From contig JAJHZJ010000399.1 in the NCBI GenBank assembly GCA_023548195.1, positions 6,391,100 through 6,455,099 on the forward strand: a DNA stretch of 64,000 bases. The letters run 5' to 3'. Under the pieces are notes generated by a model, which saw only the letters and a program-made list of their open reading frames with translations, was not told where the DNA came from and did not search any database. The translations under genes and the position numbers were made by a program. Every line of letters begins with the position of its first letter. Positions within the stretch are counted from its first letter, which is position 1. Origin of the DNA: Bettongia penicillata ogilbyi (taxonomy: Eukaryota > Chordata > Mammalia > Diprotodontia > Potoroidae). Shown here piece after piece: positions 10,058 to 19,839 of the stretch.

Positions 10058-12002
10058 GTTTCCCCTCCTTCTACCTCCTTCCCCTGTCACTCTCCACTCC
10101 CTCACTGTCACGGTGTGCAATTTTATATAGATTCTACACATACTATATTATTATTTGCATTGTCACCTTAGACATATTGCATAGAAGAAATAAAATAAAT
10201 GGGAGAAACCATAAACAAAACAAAACAAAACACAAGAGAAGATGGACTGATTCATTCTGTGATTCAATTCTATTGTTCTATCTCTGGATACAAAAGGGGT
10301 TTTGCCTCAAAATCCATTGGGTATTTTTAAGTCCTTGCATTACTGTGAAAGACAAAGTGTATCAGAAAAATTTCTCACACACTGTGGTTGTTGCTTTGTA
10401 CAAAGTTCTCCTTGTTCTGCTCCTTCCACTGAGCAACAGATCATATCAGTCCTTCTATGCCTCGCTGAAGTCTTACTGTTCATCAGTTCTTATAGTACAA
10501 TAGTATTCCTTTAAATTCATGCTCCACAATTTGTTCAGCCATTCCCCAATTGATGGGCATTCCCTTGATTTCCTTTTCTTGGCCACCATAAAGAGAATTG
10601 CTATAAATGCTTTTCTACAAGTAGGACCCTTTCCCATTTTTCAAAGTACAATACGTTCTGCTCCAACCTTTTACCTTTATGCTGTGTGTATAGTCGTCTT
10701 TCAAATGTGTTTCGTGTTAACAGTATATTGTTGGATTATGGTTTTTAATACAATCTGCTCTCTGTATCCATTTTATGGAAGAGTTCATCCCATTCACATC
10801 CATTGTTATGATTACTATTTGTGTCCTTCCCTCCATCCTCTTTCTCTCCATTTAGGCTTTTATTTCTTCTCCCTTTTCTTCCATAATCGTTTAAATTTTT
10901 GGCTCCCACCTCTTTTAGTCTTCCCTACCTTCTTTCAACCCTTCTCCCTTTTGCTCCCTTCTCTTACTACTTATTCCCTCCCTTTTAACCAACATTCCCT
11001 GTTCTTCCTTCTTTCCCTTCCTACTGCCTGAGTGCTATTTGGATTTTTATATTTAACTGAGTTAGTTGTTCCTTCCTGGAACCAAATCACATGAGAGTAA
11101 ATCTCAAACCGTTCTCATCTTACTCATCTCTTTCCCTCTACTGTAATATGTTTTTGTGCCTCTTCCTGCAATGTAATTTGCCTTTTCCTGTCTCCTCCTT
11201 TATGCATCTCCCATTACCACCTCTTCACAACCTTAAATCTCATTTTTATAATCCCATCATTTACTTTATACCCACTCATTCTATCTATGTACATCCCTTT
11301 AATATATCATAATAAATATACAATTCTCAAGATTAACAAGTATCATCTTCCTTTACGTGGAGGTGAATAGTTTCCCCATATTGAAAAACAAGTTTATTTT
11401 TTCCTGTTTCCTTTTTTTGCCTTCTTGAGACTTGTGTTTGAAGATCAAATTTTCTATTCAGCTCTGGTCTCTTCATCATGAAGGTTTGGAGATTCCTTAT
11501 TTCATTGAATGTCTGTCTCCTTGCCTGAAACATTATGCTCAGTTTTTCTGGATAATTGATCCTTGGTTGTAGTCTCAGGACTTTTGCTTTACAGAATATC
11601 ATAGCCCAATCCTTCTGATCTTTTAATGTAGAAGCTGCAAGATCCCCTGCCATCCTGACTGTAGCTCTTGCATATTTGAATTGCTTGTTTTTGACTGCCT
11701 GCAAGTATTTTCTCCTTCACTTGAAAATTCTGGAATTAGGGAACAATATTCCTTGGTATTTTTAGTTTGGGATCCCTATCAGGAGGTGATCATGGATTCT
11801 TTTGATGACTATTTTGCACTCTGCCTCTAGGTCCTCTGGGAAGTTTTGCTTGAAGATTCCTTGGAAAATATTATCCAGACTCTTTTTTTCATCATGGCTT
11901 TGTGGTAGACAAGTAATAATTAGACTTTCTCTCCTGGATCTGTTTTCCAGGTCAGTTGTTTTTCAAAATTAGATGATTTCCCTGTTCTTCTACCTTTTCT
12001 TT
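10057..12002 (-). mobile_element. L1 with most of ORF2 deleted
   Basis: Minus-strand L1 made of an ORF1 3' part (11333-12000), the C/T-rich (plus strand) ORF1-ORF2 spacer (about 10800-11330), and the first roughly 60 codons of ORF2 (about 10640-10800). These codons match 47160-47340 of L1 C, e.g. 'atattgttggattatg'. At about 10640 it jumps directly to an L1 3' end ('gttcagccattccccaattgatgggcat' near 10530-10560 on the plus strand). Roughly 3 kb of ORF2, including all of the reverse transcriptase, is missing. The result resembles an independently arisen half-L1. Confidence 0.75.
11333..12000 (-). pseudogene. L1 ORF1p C-terminal half (relic)
   Basis: The 123 codons from 11704 to 11333 are open and encode the ORF1p C-terminal domain, with KNKQFKYARATVRMAGDLAASTLK and PRINYPEKLSIMF. 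These are the positions of the family's RITQDLAASTL and PRITYPAKLSII blocks. The upstream RRM part (11710-12000) is recognisable but frame-broken. It extends about 20 residues past the HAL1 QTQE terminus and belongs to a different ORF1 lineage from HAL1. The coiled coil is missing, cut at 12002. Confidence 0.75.
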
Positions 12003-12555
12003 TCTTTTTTTTTGTAACACTTGTTTATTGAATTGAATGAATAAATGAATGAATACATTTTCCTGAGGTCATACTGCAAATGTGAATTTCAAGCCCACTC
12101 CTCTAATTCCTAAGCCAGTGTTCTTTCCACCGTACTGCATGACTTGTAATGCTTCCTGAAGCAACGAGTAAGCATGAGTTTACATACATTTAGTCACCAG
12201 TATTGTTTCCTCTTCCCTGCAGGATGGTTGCAATTCCAGGTCCTTCCTAGAACACCCCTGTGTGGGGTGGTTTAGGGTGTGATCTCTTCTCTGCTTTCCA
12301 CCCTTTTCCCATATTCCTCTAATCTCTGGAAATGTAATCAACCATACCCTGTTACAACAATTAACTCAATTTTTAGCCTATTGGAAAAATATGGTTCCTC
12401 TCGTTCATGCAGTACCCCCTTCTTTGTTGTTTATAAGAAATGAGAACTTAGGTGTACCATCACAGTAGCTCGTATCCATCTTTTCAGTCTCTAACTGGTT
12501 GATTCAGGGGTCACTCAAGAAATTTTGGGGATATACAACAGCTCCTTTGGAGATC
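12003..12555 (-). mobile_element. Possible retroposed transcript with poly(A)
   Basis: Read on the minus strand, this ends with ttcaataaacaagtgttac followed by an A-rich run (12003-12018). That is an AATAAA signal about 10 bases before the A tract. It interrupts L1 ORF1 at 12002. A MIR-like piece (ggaaagaacactggcttagg on the minus strand, near 12110-12135) lies within it. No protein is recognisable. It could be a processed non-coding transcript, a SINE-containing retrocopy or an unrecognised LTR. Confidence 0.35.
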
Positions 12556-13690
12556 TTTTTTTTTTCTTTTTTATCTTTTTTTAATGTAAATTTATTTATT
12601 TAACTTTTTACAATCATTTTCACAAAATTTTGGAACCAAATTTTCTACCCATTTGGGCCCTACCCCTACCACAATACAACGAGCATTCTAATGTCCCCTA
12701 TCACCAACATGCCCTCTCTTCTATCATCCTTCCCTTCTCTTGTCCTCATCTTCTCTTTTGTCCTGTAGGGCCAGATGACTTTCTACTCCCCATTAACTGT
12801 ATTTCTTATTTCCTAGTAGCAATGAAAATACTCAAGAGTTGTTCCTAAAACTTTGAGTTCCAAATTCTCATCAACCCTCCCTCCCCACCCATTCCCTTTG
12901 GGAAGGCAGGCAATTCAATATAGGCCATATCTGTGTAGTTTTGGAAATGACTTCGATAATAGTCGTGTTGTGTAAGACTAACTGTATTTCCCTCCATCCT
13001 ATCCTGCCCCGCATTGTTTCTATTCTGTCTTTTGATCCTGTCCCTCCCTGAGTGCTGACTTCAAATTCCTCCCTCCTCCCATTGCCCTCCCTTCCATCAT
13101 CCCCCATACCCTGCTTGTCTCCTTCTCCCCCACTTTCCTGTACTGTAAGATATGTTTTCATACCAAAATGAGTGTACATTTCATTCCTTCCTTTATTCGA
13201 ATGTGATGAGGGTAAACTTCATGTTTTTTCTCAGCTCTCCTCTTTTTTCCTCCACTAAAAAGTCTCCTGCTTGCCTCTTGAATGAGATATAATTTACCCC
13301 ATTCCATTTCACCCTCTCTCCTCCCACTACATTTCTCTCTCATTGTTTACCTTAACTTCTTTTAAGATATGGTCCCATCCTATTCAATTCACTATGTGCT
13401 TTCTGTCTCTGTATGTGCGCGCATATGTGTACATGTATGTCTGTGTGCGTGCATGCATGTATATGTGTGTCTGTATGTCTGTGTGTGTGGTCCCACGAAC
13501 CACCCAGATATTGAAAAGTTTTAAGAGTTACAAATACTGTCTTTCCATGTAGGAATGTAAAGAGTTCACCTTCGGTAAGTCCCTTATGGCCTCCATTTGC
13601 TGTTTGCTTTTTCATGCTTCTTCTCATTCTTGTGTTTGAAAGTCAAATTTTCTTTTCAGCTCTGGTCTTTTCATCAAGAATGCTTGAAAG
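12556..13690 (-). mobile_element. HAL1-like copy H2, 3' part
   Basis: 3'UTR and last 22 codons of ORF1 of a minus-strand HAL1-like element. The tail begins in T-rich sequence at 12556 with a short TTTA run. The element is interrupted at 13690 by H3 and continues at 16646. The 15-bp duplicate aagaatgcttgaaag (13676-13690 and 16631-16645) proves the interruption. The TG-type microsatellite site (13407-13490) is present but impure. Confidence 0.88.
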
Positions 13691-13696
13691 GCGGAG

Positions 13697-13708
13697 CCAA
13701 GATGGGGG
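13697..13708 (+). promoter_or_regulatory. YY1-like site at 5' end of H3
   Basis: ccaagatggggg lies within 18 bases of the element's first base. It corresponds to ccgccatcttgg read in reverse, with one change in the gcgg part. The same terminal motif occurs at all full 5' ends in the window. Confidence 0.5.
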
Positions 13709-14118
13709 AGTAGGAGCACACACGTTTAAGAGGTCCGAAACCAAAAGCCCATAGAATTAATGTAAAAAGAGTCCCCCATAACTTCTGGGTCAATACAAGG
13801 TGTGCAGAAGCAGAATGGAAGAGATTTCCATTCCAGGGAGCCCTGGAGACCCATCCCCATGGTCCGGCGTGCCCCGGAAAGTGGACCCCACCCGCAGCGC
13901 TGCCCTGGCCGGGGCCCCAGAGAAGCTGATCCGAGCAGGCTTCAGAGACAGAAGCAGCGGCAGCCGGGAAAGTCCCTCCGCCCACAGAAGCTACAGGTCA
14001 GGGAGAGAGAAGTGACTCAGGCCGCCTCGGGAGGAAGCAGCGGAGGCAGAGGTGTGGGCGGCGGCTGAGGCGGCAGCGGACCAGGACTCAGGAATCCCCC
14101 AACAGCAGGAAGGATCTT

Positions 14119-14344
14119 CATTACGGAAGATTCTCGCATAAAACCTGATGGAGCTGAGCCTGGGAGATGGCCCTGCCCCCACCCCGCTCTAATACTGAAG
14201 GCTTCTGCTCAAAACCCCCAAGGGAACCGAGATTGGGAGGCAGGCCCCCCACCCCGCCCCCACCCGCTCCATTCCTGAAAGTCTCTGCATAAAGCTCCTG
14301 AGGGATCAGAGTCTGGGAGGCGGCCCTGCCCCCACCCCAGCACC
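14119..14344 (+). repeat. Three tandem 5'UTR monomers of H3
   Basis: Units 14119-14190, 14191-14270 and 14271-14344 (72, 80 and 74 bases) each follow the same order: a 'tgaaggcttctgc' or 'tgaaagtctctgc' start, a 'ctgaggga..cagagtctgggagg' middle, and a 'ccctgcccccacccc' end. H9 has the same three units inverted (60207-60430). H1, H2 and H5 have one unit each. Such monomers are reminiscent of the promoter monomers of mouse L1. Confidence 0.8.
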
Positions 14345-14474
14345 TGAACTAAAGCTCACTGACTGACAGCCGGCAGGAGGAAAGCCCATTTAAATCTCAG
14401 AGGCCAAGCACTAGCTGGGCAGATCCAGGCGGGGGTGGAAAGGAATCTCAGAAGTCAAGTAACTGGCTGGGAAA

Positions 14475-15577
14475 ATGCCTAGAAAAGGGAAGAAAAATAA
14501 GACTATAGAGAGTTTTTTCCAACAAATGCAAATGATCCCGACCTTCGGATCTGATGGGGAGGACGTATCCTTGCCATCAGGGAAAGACGTGGAGGGCGGG
14601 GCCTCAGTACCCCAGACACCCCAGGGGGGTGGCGGGTGGGCTCAGGCCCTGGAAGAGCTCAAAAAGGATTTTGAAAAGCAAGTTAGACAGGTGGAGGAAA
14701 AACTGGAAAGAGAAAATGAGAGAGATACATGAAAAGTATGAAAATCGGGTCAATACCTTGGTAAAGGAGACCCAAAAAAATGCTGAGGAAATTGGCACCT
14801 TGAAAAATAGGCTCACTCAATTGGCAAAGGAGGTTCAAAAAGCCAATGAGGAGAAGAATGTTTTCAAAAGCAGAATGAGCCAAATGGAAAAAGAGGCTCA
14901 AAAGCTCACTGAATTTAATAGTTCTCTCAAAATTAGAATGGAACAGATGGAGTCTAATGACTTTACGAGAAACCAAGAAATCACCAAACAAAACCAAAAG
15001 AACGAAAAAATGGAAGAGAATGTGAAATATCTCATTGGAAAAACAACTGACCTGGAAAATAGATCCAGGAGAGACAATTTAAAAATTAGGGGACTACCTG
15101 AAACTCATGATCAAAAAAAGAGCCTAGACTATCATCTTCCATGAAATTATCAAGGAAAACTGCCCTGACATTCTAGAACCAGAGGGCAAAATAAGTATTG
15201 AAAGAATCCATCGATCACCACCTGAAAGCGATCCAAAAAGAAAAACTCCTAGAAACATTGTGGCCAAATTCCAGAACTCCCAGCTCAAGGAAAAAATCTT
15301 GCAAGCAGCTAGAAAGAAACAATTCCAGTACTGTGGAAATACAATCAGGATAACCCAAGATCTAGCAGCTTCTACATTAAGGGACTGAAGGGCGTGGAAT
15401 AGGATATTCCTGAAGGCAAAGGAACTAGGACTGAAACCAAGAATCACCTACCCAGCTAAACTGAGTATAATACTTCAAGGGAAAATATGGTCTTTCAATG
15501 AAACAGAGGACTTTCAATCATTCTTAATGAAAAGACCAGAGCTGAAAAGAAAATTTGACTTTCAAACACAAGAATGA
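14475..15577 (+). pseudogene. ORF1p of HAL1-like copy H3, two frameshifts and one stop
   Basis: Starts MPRKGKKNKTIESFF. An acidic linker follows (SDGEDVSLPSGKD) and then a coiled coil of about 100 residues (EELKKDFEKQVRQVEEKL through MEKEAQKLTEFNSSL). Next come the RRM (TDLENRSRRDNLKIRGLPE) and the C-terminal domain (RITQDLAASTLRD, KPRITYPAKLSII), ending KFDFQTQE-stop. Family length is about 366 codons. Breaks are a one-base insertion near 14715 in an A-run, a one-base insertion near 15128 (agactatcatc for agacatcatc) and TGA at about 15386 in place of an arginine codon (likely CpG decay). By family homology it is an RNA-binding chaperone. It has no enzymatic domain. Confidence 0.9.
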
Positions 15578-15711
15578 GAAGAAGCATGAAAAAGGAAACA
15601 GCAAAGAGAAGTCTTAAGGGACTTACCAGAAGTGAACTGTTTATATTCATACAGGGAAAGACAATATTTCTAACTCTCAAAACTTTTCAGTATCTGGGTA
15701 GTTGGTGGGAC

Positions 15712-15760
15712 CACACATACACATGTACATGCATGCACACACACACATGCACACACATAC
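15712..15760. repeat. CA-rich microsatellite in H3 3'UTR
   Basis: Imperfect CA/CATG run starting about 135 bases after the ORF1 stop, the shared microsatellite position of the family. Confidence 0.85.
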
Positions 15761-16645
15761 AGAGATAGAGAGCACAGATTGAACTGAATAGGATGGGACC
15801 ATACCTTAAAAGAAACTAAGGTAAATAGTGAGAGAGAAATGTAGGGGGAGGAAAGAGAGGGAAAGGGAAGGGGGTAACTATATGTTATTTAAGAGGCAGG
15901 TAGGAGTTTTTTCTTAGTGGAGGGAAAAAGAGGAGAGCTGAGAAAAAAAAAAAAAAAAAAAAAAGTTTACCCTCATCACATTCGACTAAATGAAGGAGTG
16001 AAATGCACACTCATTTTGGTATGAAATCCTATCTTACAGTATAAGAAAGTGGGGGAGAAGGAGATATTGCAAGGGAGGGGATGATGGGGGGGAGGGCAAA
16101 TGGAGGAGGGAGCAATTTGAAGTCAACACTTGGGGAGGGACAGGATCAAAAGACAGAAGAGAAACAATGAGGGGCAGGTTAGGAGGGATGGTAATCCAGT
16201 TAGTCTTACACAACACGACTATCAGGGAAGTCATTTGCAAAACTACACAGATATGGCCTAAATTGAATTGCCTGCCGTCCCAAAGGGAATGGGTGGGGAG
16301 GGAGGGATGGGGAGAATTTAGAACTCAAAGTTTTAGGAACAACTGTTTAATATTGTTGTTATAACTAGGAAAGAAGACATACAGTTAATGAGGAATAGAA
16401 AGTCATCTGGCACTACAGGAGAAAAGAGAAGATGGAGACAAGAGAAGGGAGGGATGACAGAAGAGAGGGCAGATTGGAGATAGGGAAAATTAGATTGCTT
16501 GTGGTATTGGGGTGGGGGAGGGAATAAAAGGGGAGAAAACTGAGAACCCAAACATTTGTGAAAATGAATGTAAAAATTAAATAAATAAATAAATAAATAA
16601 ATAGGAAGCTTGCCCCCCCCCCCAAAAAAAAAGAATGCTTGAAAG

Positions 16646-17720
16646 TCCTCTGTTTCATTGAAAGACCATATTTTCCCCTGAAGTATTATACTCAGTTTTG
16701 CTGGGTAGGTGATCCTTGGTTTGATTCCTAGTTCCGTTGACTTCTAGAATATCTTATTCCATGCCCTTTGATCCCTTAATGTAGAAGCTGCTAGATCTTT
16801 TGTTATCCTGATTGTATTTACATGATACTGGAATTATTTCTTTCTAGCTTCTTGCAGTATTTTCTCCTTGATCTGGAAATTCTGGAATTTGGCCATAATT
16901 TTTCTAGGAGATTCTCTTTTAGGATCTCTTTCAGGCAGTGATCGTTGGATACATTGAATACTTATTTTGCCCTCTGGTTCTAGAATCTCAGGGCAGTTTT
17001 CCTCGATAATTTCACGAAAGATGATGTCTAGGCTCTGTTTTTGATCATGGCTTTCAGGTAGTCCCATAATTTTTAAATTGTCTCTCCTGGATCTATTTTC
17101 CAGGTCAGTTGTTTTTCCACTGCGATATTTCACATTCTCTTCCATTTTTTCATTCTTTTAGGTTTTGTTTGGTGATTTCTTGGTTTCTCGTAAAGTCATT
17201 AGCCTCCATCTGTTCCATTCTAATCTTGAGAGAACTATTAAATTCAGTGAGCTTTTGAACCTCTTTTTCCATTTGGCTAATTCTGCTTTTGAAAGCATTC
17301 TTCTCCTCGTTGGCTTTTCGGACCTCTTTTGCCAATTGAGTGAGCCTATTTTTCAAGGTGTTATTTTCTTCAGCATTTTTTTTGGGTCTCCTTTAGTAAG
17401 GTATTGACCTGCTTTTCATGCTTTTCTTGCATCTGTCTCATTTCTCTTCCCAGTTTTTCCTCCACCTGTCTAACTTGATTTTCAAAATCCTTTTTGAGCT
17501 CTTCCCTGGCTTGAGCCATCCGGATATCCAACTCGGATGTCTGGGACACAGAGGTCCCAACCTCCACGTCTTTCCCTGATGGTAAGAATTGTTCCTCGTC
17601 ATCAGAAATGAAAGGCGAGTACATCTGTCCCCAAAGAAAGTAGTTTTCTATGGTCTTATTTTTTTCCCTTTTCTGTGCATTTTCCCAGCCAGTTAATTGA
17701 CTTCTGAGATTCCTCTCCAT
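16646..17720 (-). pseudogene. ORF1p relic of HAL1-like copy H2 (5' part)
   Basis: Open from 17720 for 116 codons: MERNLRSQLTGWENAQKREK leads into NKTIENYF, the acidic linker and the first coiled-coil heptads. It is frameshifted near 17380 (a run of T on the plus strand) and continues with the coil (17150-17356), then the RRM and C-terminal parts (16834-17145: LENRSRRDNLKIMGLPESH and SPRKIMAKFQNFQIK). The last 22 codons lie at 13624-13690 beyond the H3 insertion. The family ATG would be 17678-17680. As in H1, a one-base loss in an A-run places ORF1 in frame with 5'UTR codons. Confidence 0.85.
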
Positions 17721-18314
17721 CCCTGCCTAGATCTGCCCAGCTAGTGCTTGGGGTCTGAGATTCAAATGCTGCTTCCCTGTCTCAGGGCTTTCCGTGGCAG
17801 GTGCAGCTGCTATTCAATGTGAGCTTAAGTTCTGGTGCTCAGGTTGGGGCAGGGCCGCCTCCCAGGCTCAGTTCCCTCAGGGGGTTTATGCTGAGACCTT
17901 TGGTAATGGCCCTGAGTTCCTGTCTGCTCTGGGAATCCTGGGCCGCTGCTGCTTCTGCTGTTGCCTCCCGAGGGGGCCTGTGTCACGGAGACACCCCGCT
18001 CCCCTCTCAGCCACCCCAGAAGTCTCTCTCACTAACCTGGAGCACCTGTGGGTGGAGGGACCTTTGCGACAACCAGAGATTCTGTTCCTGAAGCCTGCTC
18101 AGGTCTGCTTCTCTCGGGCCACATGGCCGGGATGGGCTCCACTGTCTGGTGCATGATGGACTCCAGGGAATGGTTTCCCAGGGCTCTCTGGAACAGAAAT
18201 CTCCTCCCCTGCATTTCTGCACAGCTTGCACTGATCCAGAATTTGTGGGGAGTTCTTTTTACAGGAAATATATGGGGTGTGGTTTCGGAGCTAGCAAACG
18301 TGAGTCTTTCTACT

Positions 18315-18326
18315 CCGCCATCTTGG
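18315..18326 (-). promoter_or_regulatory. YY1-like site at 5' end of H2
   Basis: ccgccatcttgg is a full match to the classical YY1 core (reverse of ccaagatggcgg). It sits at the element's 5' terminus, as in human L1. Activity is inferred. Confidence 0.55.
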
Positions 18327-18331
18327 CTCCT

Positions 18332-18829
18332 CACCCAGTGGATCCTTTTAATGACTGTTTTACCCTCTGATTCGAGGGCCTTGGGATAGTTTTCCTTGAT
18401 AATTTCTTGGAAGATCCTGTGCAGGCTTTTTTTCCCCGGCTCTCCAGTATACCAATAATTGTTAGATTATCTCTACCAGATCTATTTTCTAGATCATATG
18501 TTTATCTGATGAGATATTTTATTTTTTCATGCTTTTGATTTTCTTTGATTAATTCTTGATGCTGATAGAGTCATTAGCTTCTGCTTGCCCCATTCATATT
18601 TGTAAAGAATTGTTTTCTTTGGTTAGTTTTTGTAGTATTCCCCTTCAAGCACAGCAAGAGGGACCTTTCCTGTAAATCTCCCTGCCCTCCGAATCTATAA
18701 GACTGTTGTACCCTTTCTGCTGGTTCCTCTTTTCCACAATTTTTCCTGTGACAATATTCTCTCAGTTTTTCTAAGTCAGCATGGCAAGGTGAGAGCGCTT
18801 ACTGTTAATTCCACCATCTTGGCTTCCAG
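18332..18829 (-). mobile_element. L1 5' fragment: ORF1 start and short 5'UTR
   Basis: Minus-strand L1 piece of another lineage. ORF1 RRM and coil sequence lies at 18340-18640 (plus-strand 'ttttccttgataatttcttggaagat'), then 5' leader sequence ending at ccaccatcttggcttcc (18809-18825). No frame is intact. Its 3' side is cut off by the 5' end of H2. Confidence 0.6.
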
Positions 18830-19826
18830 AAATTTAAATAGATACTTTTCATGCATTCTGCCTGTAGATGGATGCTTCCAAGAATAGCTGCTATTGTCAC
18901 TGCCGCAAATCCTGCACAGGACTGCTGTTCTCTCTTTAACGGACTCCCATCCTATGCAGAGAGGTCTGGGAGTCACCATTTCTGCCAGTGATTGAGTCTG
19001 CTGGGCTCTACTCTGGCCCAGCTACAATCGAATCTTTTGGGGGTTTTGCTCATTTTTCTGCTTTTTGTGTAACTTGGTATTTTTATGTGAGATTTGGGTT
19101 TTGGTACTTCATTGTCCCAAGCTTTCCTCAACTGCTTCTCTGGGGTTTACTACTCTCTTTCCTTGTTCTTCAGAACCTAGGTGCTTGCTCTCTCTGGAGA
19201 GTAGGCTTTCATTATGGTTTGTACAGGGCGGAGAAAGTTCCCTATCGTCCTACCTTGGGTGTGAGGTTTAGTTGTTAGTCTCTTCTAGGGATGATGTCTG
19301 GCAGCTAGGTTGTTATGCTAACATAGCCTCTTTGTTGACTGACTTTCTGGTGGAGGATTCTTGTTTCTTCTCTATGGGATTGATGTGGGGGGGGGGAGCG
19401 AGGGGTGCCCTGATGATGGATTGCTTTGGAAATTTATTGTCTCTGCTGTTAAGACCCAGGGTCAGCGTCACACTGTTGATCAGATCCAGGGAAGGTCTTC
19501 TCTTCTGGTCAGCAATGGGGTCAGGGCCTTGCCAGTGGCTTCTGCTTAGGGTGGAGGTCTTGGGTTGGCCCTATTCACTTGTCTAGGGGGTGCAAGTGTG
19601 GAATAAGATAGGCCCTCACTGATCAATTGCCCCAGACTTGGAGCTTTGCTGCAGGCCCCCTACTCTGAGCCTGGCTTTTGCTACTACTCTTGAGCCTCAT
19701 TCCCTTTCCACCCCAGGAAGACAAATCTTTCTTGCTGTATTGGTAAGCTGCTTTCCTTCTCCTATCAATTCTGACATGCTTTTCTAATTGTTTAGAAGGG
19801 AATTTTCTTACTCCATCACCTTGGCA
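18830..19826 (-). mobile_element. L1 5'UTR fragment with ORF1 start
   Basis: On the minus strand it begins 'gtgccaaggtgatggagtaag' near 19820, a diverged copy of the L1/HAL1 5' terminus. It runs through about 750 bases of leader to atgagcaaaac near 19053, the likely ORF1 start. It then degenerates into sequence I cannot assign. Open frames on the plus strand (18988-19586) are antisense of this leader. Confidence 0.5.
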
Positions 19827-19839
19827 CCAGAAATACAAG

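Larger units (their letters stand above)
13691..16630 (+). mobile_element. HAL1-like ORF1-only retrotransposon, copy H3 (full length)
   Basis: 2.94 kb plus-strand element inserted into H2, with a perfect 15-bp target duplication. In order: the 5' terminus gcggagccaagatggggga; a G+C-rich 5'UTR (13691-14474) with three tandem monomers; ORF1 (14475-15577); and a 3'UTR (15578-16575) with a CA microsatellite and an internal A-run (15941-15964). An (AAAT)n tail follows, and then an unusual ggaagcttg, C11, A9 end. There is no ORF2. It is nearly identical in layout and sequence to H9 and belongs to the youngest-looking subfamily here. Confidence 0.92.
16646..18331 (-). mobile_element. HAL1-like copy H2, 5' part
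   Basis: Remainder of H2. It holds most of ORF1 (16646-17720) and a 5'UTR with one monomer (about 17820-17905), ending at the 5' terminus ctccgccatcttggctcctca (reverse-strand start near 18331). Its 5' target duplication against 12556 is not convincing, so the outer boundary may be altered. Confidence 0.87.

Noticed and set aside
10519..11031. 170-codon open frame on the plus strand
   Set aside because: It is antisense to the L1 ORF2 start and the C/T-rich ORF1-ORF2 spacer. The low-complexity pyrimidine-rich sequence keeps it open.
14475..15144. A host coiled-coil protein gene
   Set aside because: The same sequence, including domain order and end block, occurs in at least eight other places in the window within bounded repeats with target duplicates. 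It is retrotransposon ORF1.
18988..19586. Two adjoining plus-strand open frames of about 100 codons
   Set aside because: They are antisense to an L1 5'UTR fragment, which starts with the family terminus near 19820 on the minus strand.
12003..19826. L1 at 10057-12002 and the L1 5' fragment at 18332-19826 as halves of one element split by H2/H3
   Set aside because: Both contain the same stretch of the ORF1 RRM region (about 11800-11960 and 18340-18500), so they overlap in element coordinates and must be separate copies.
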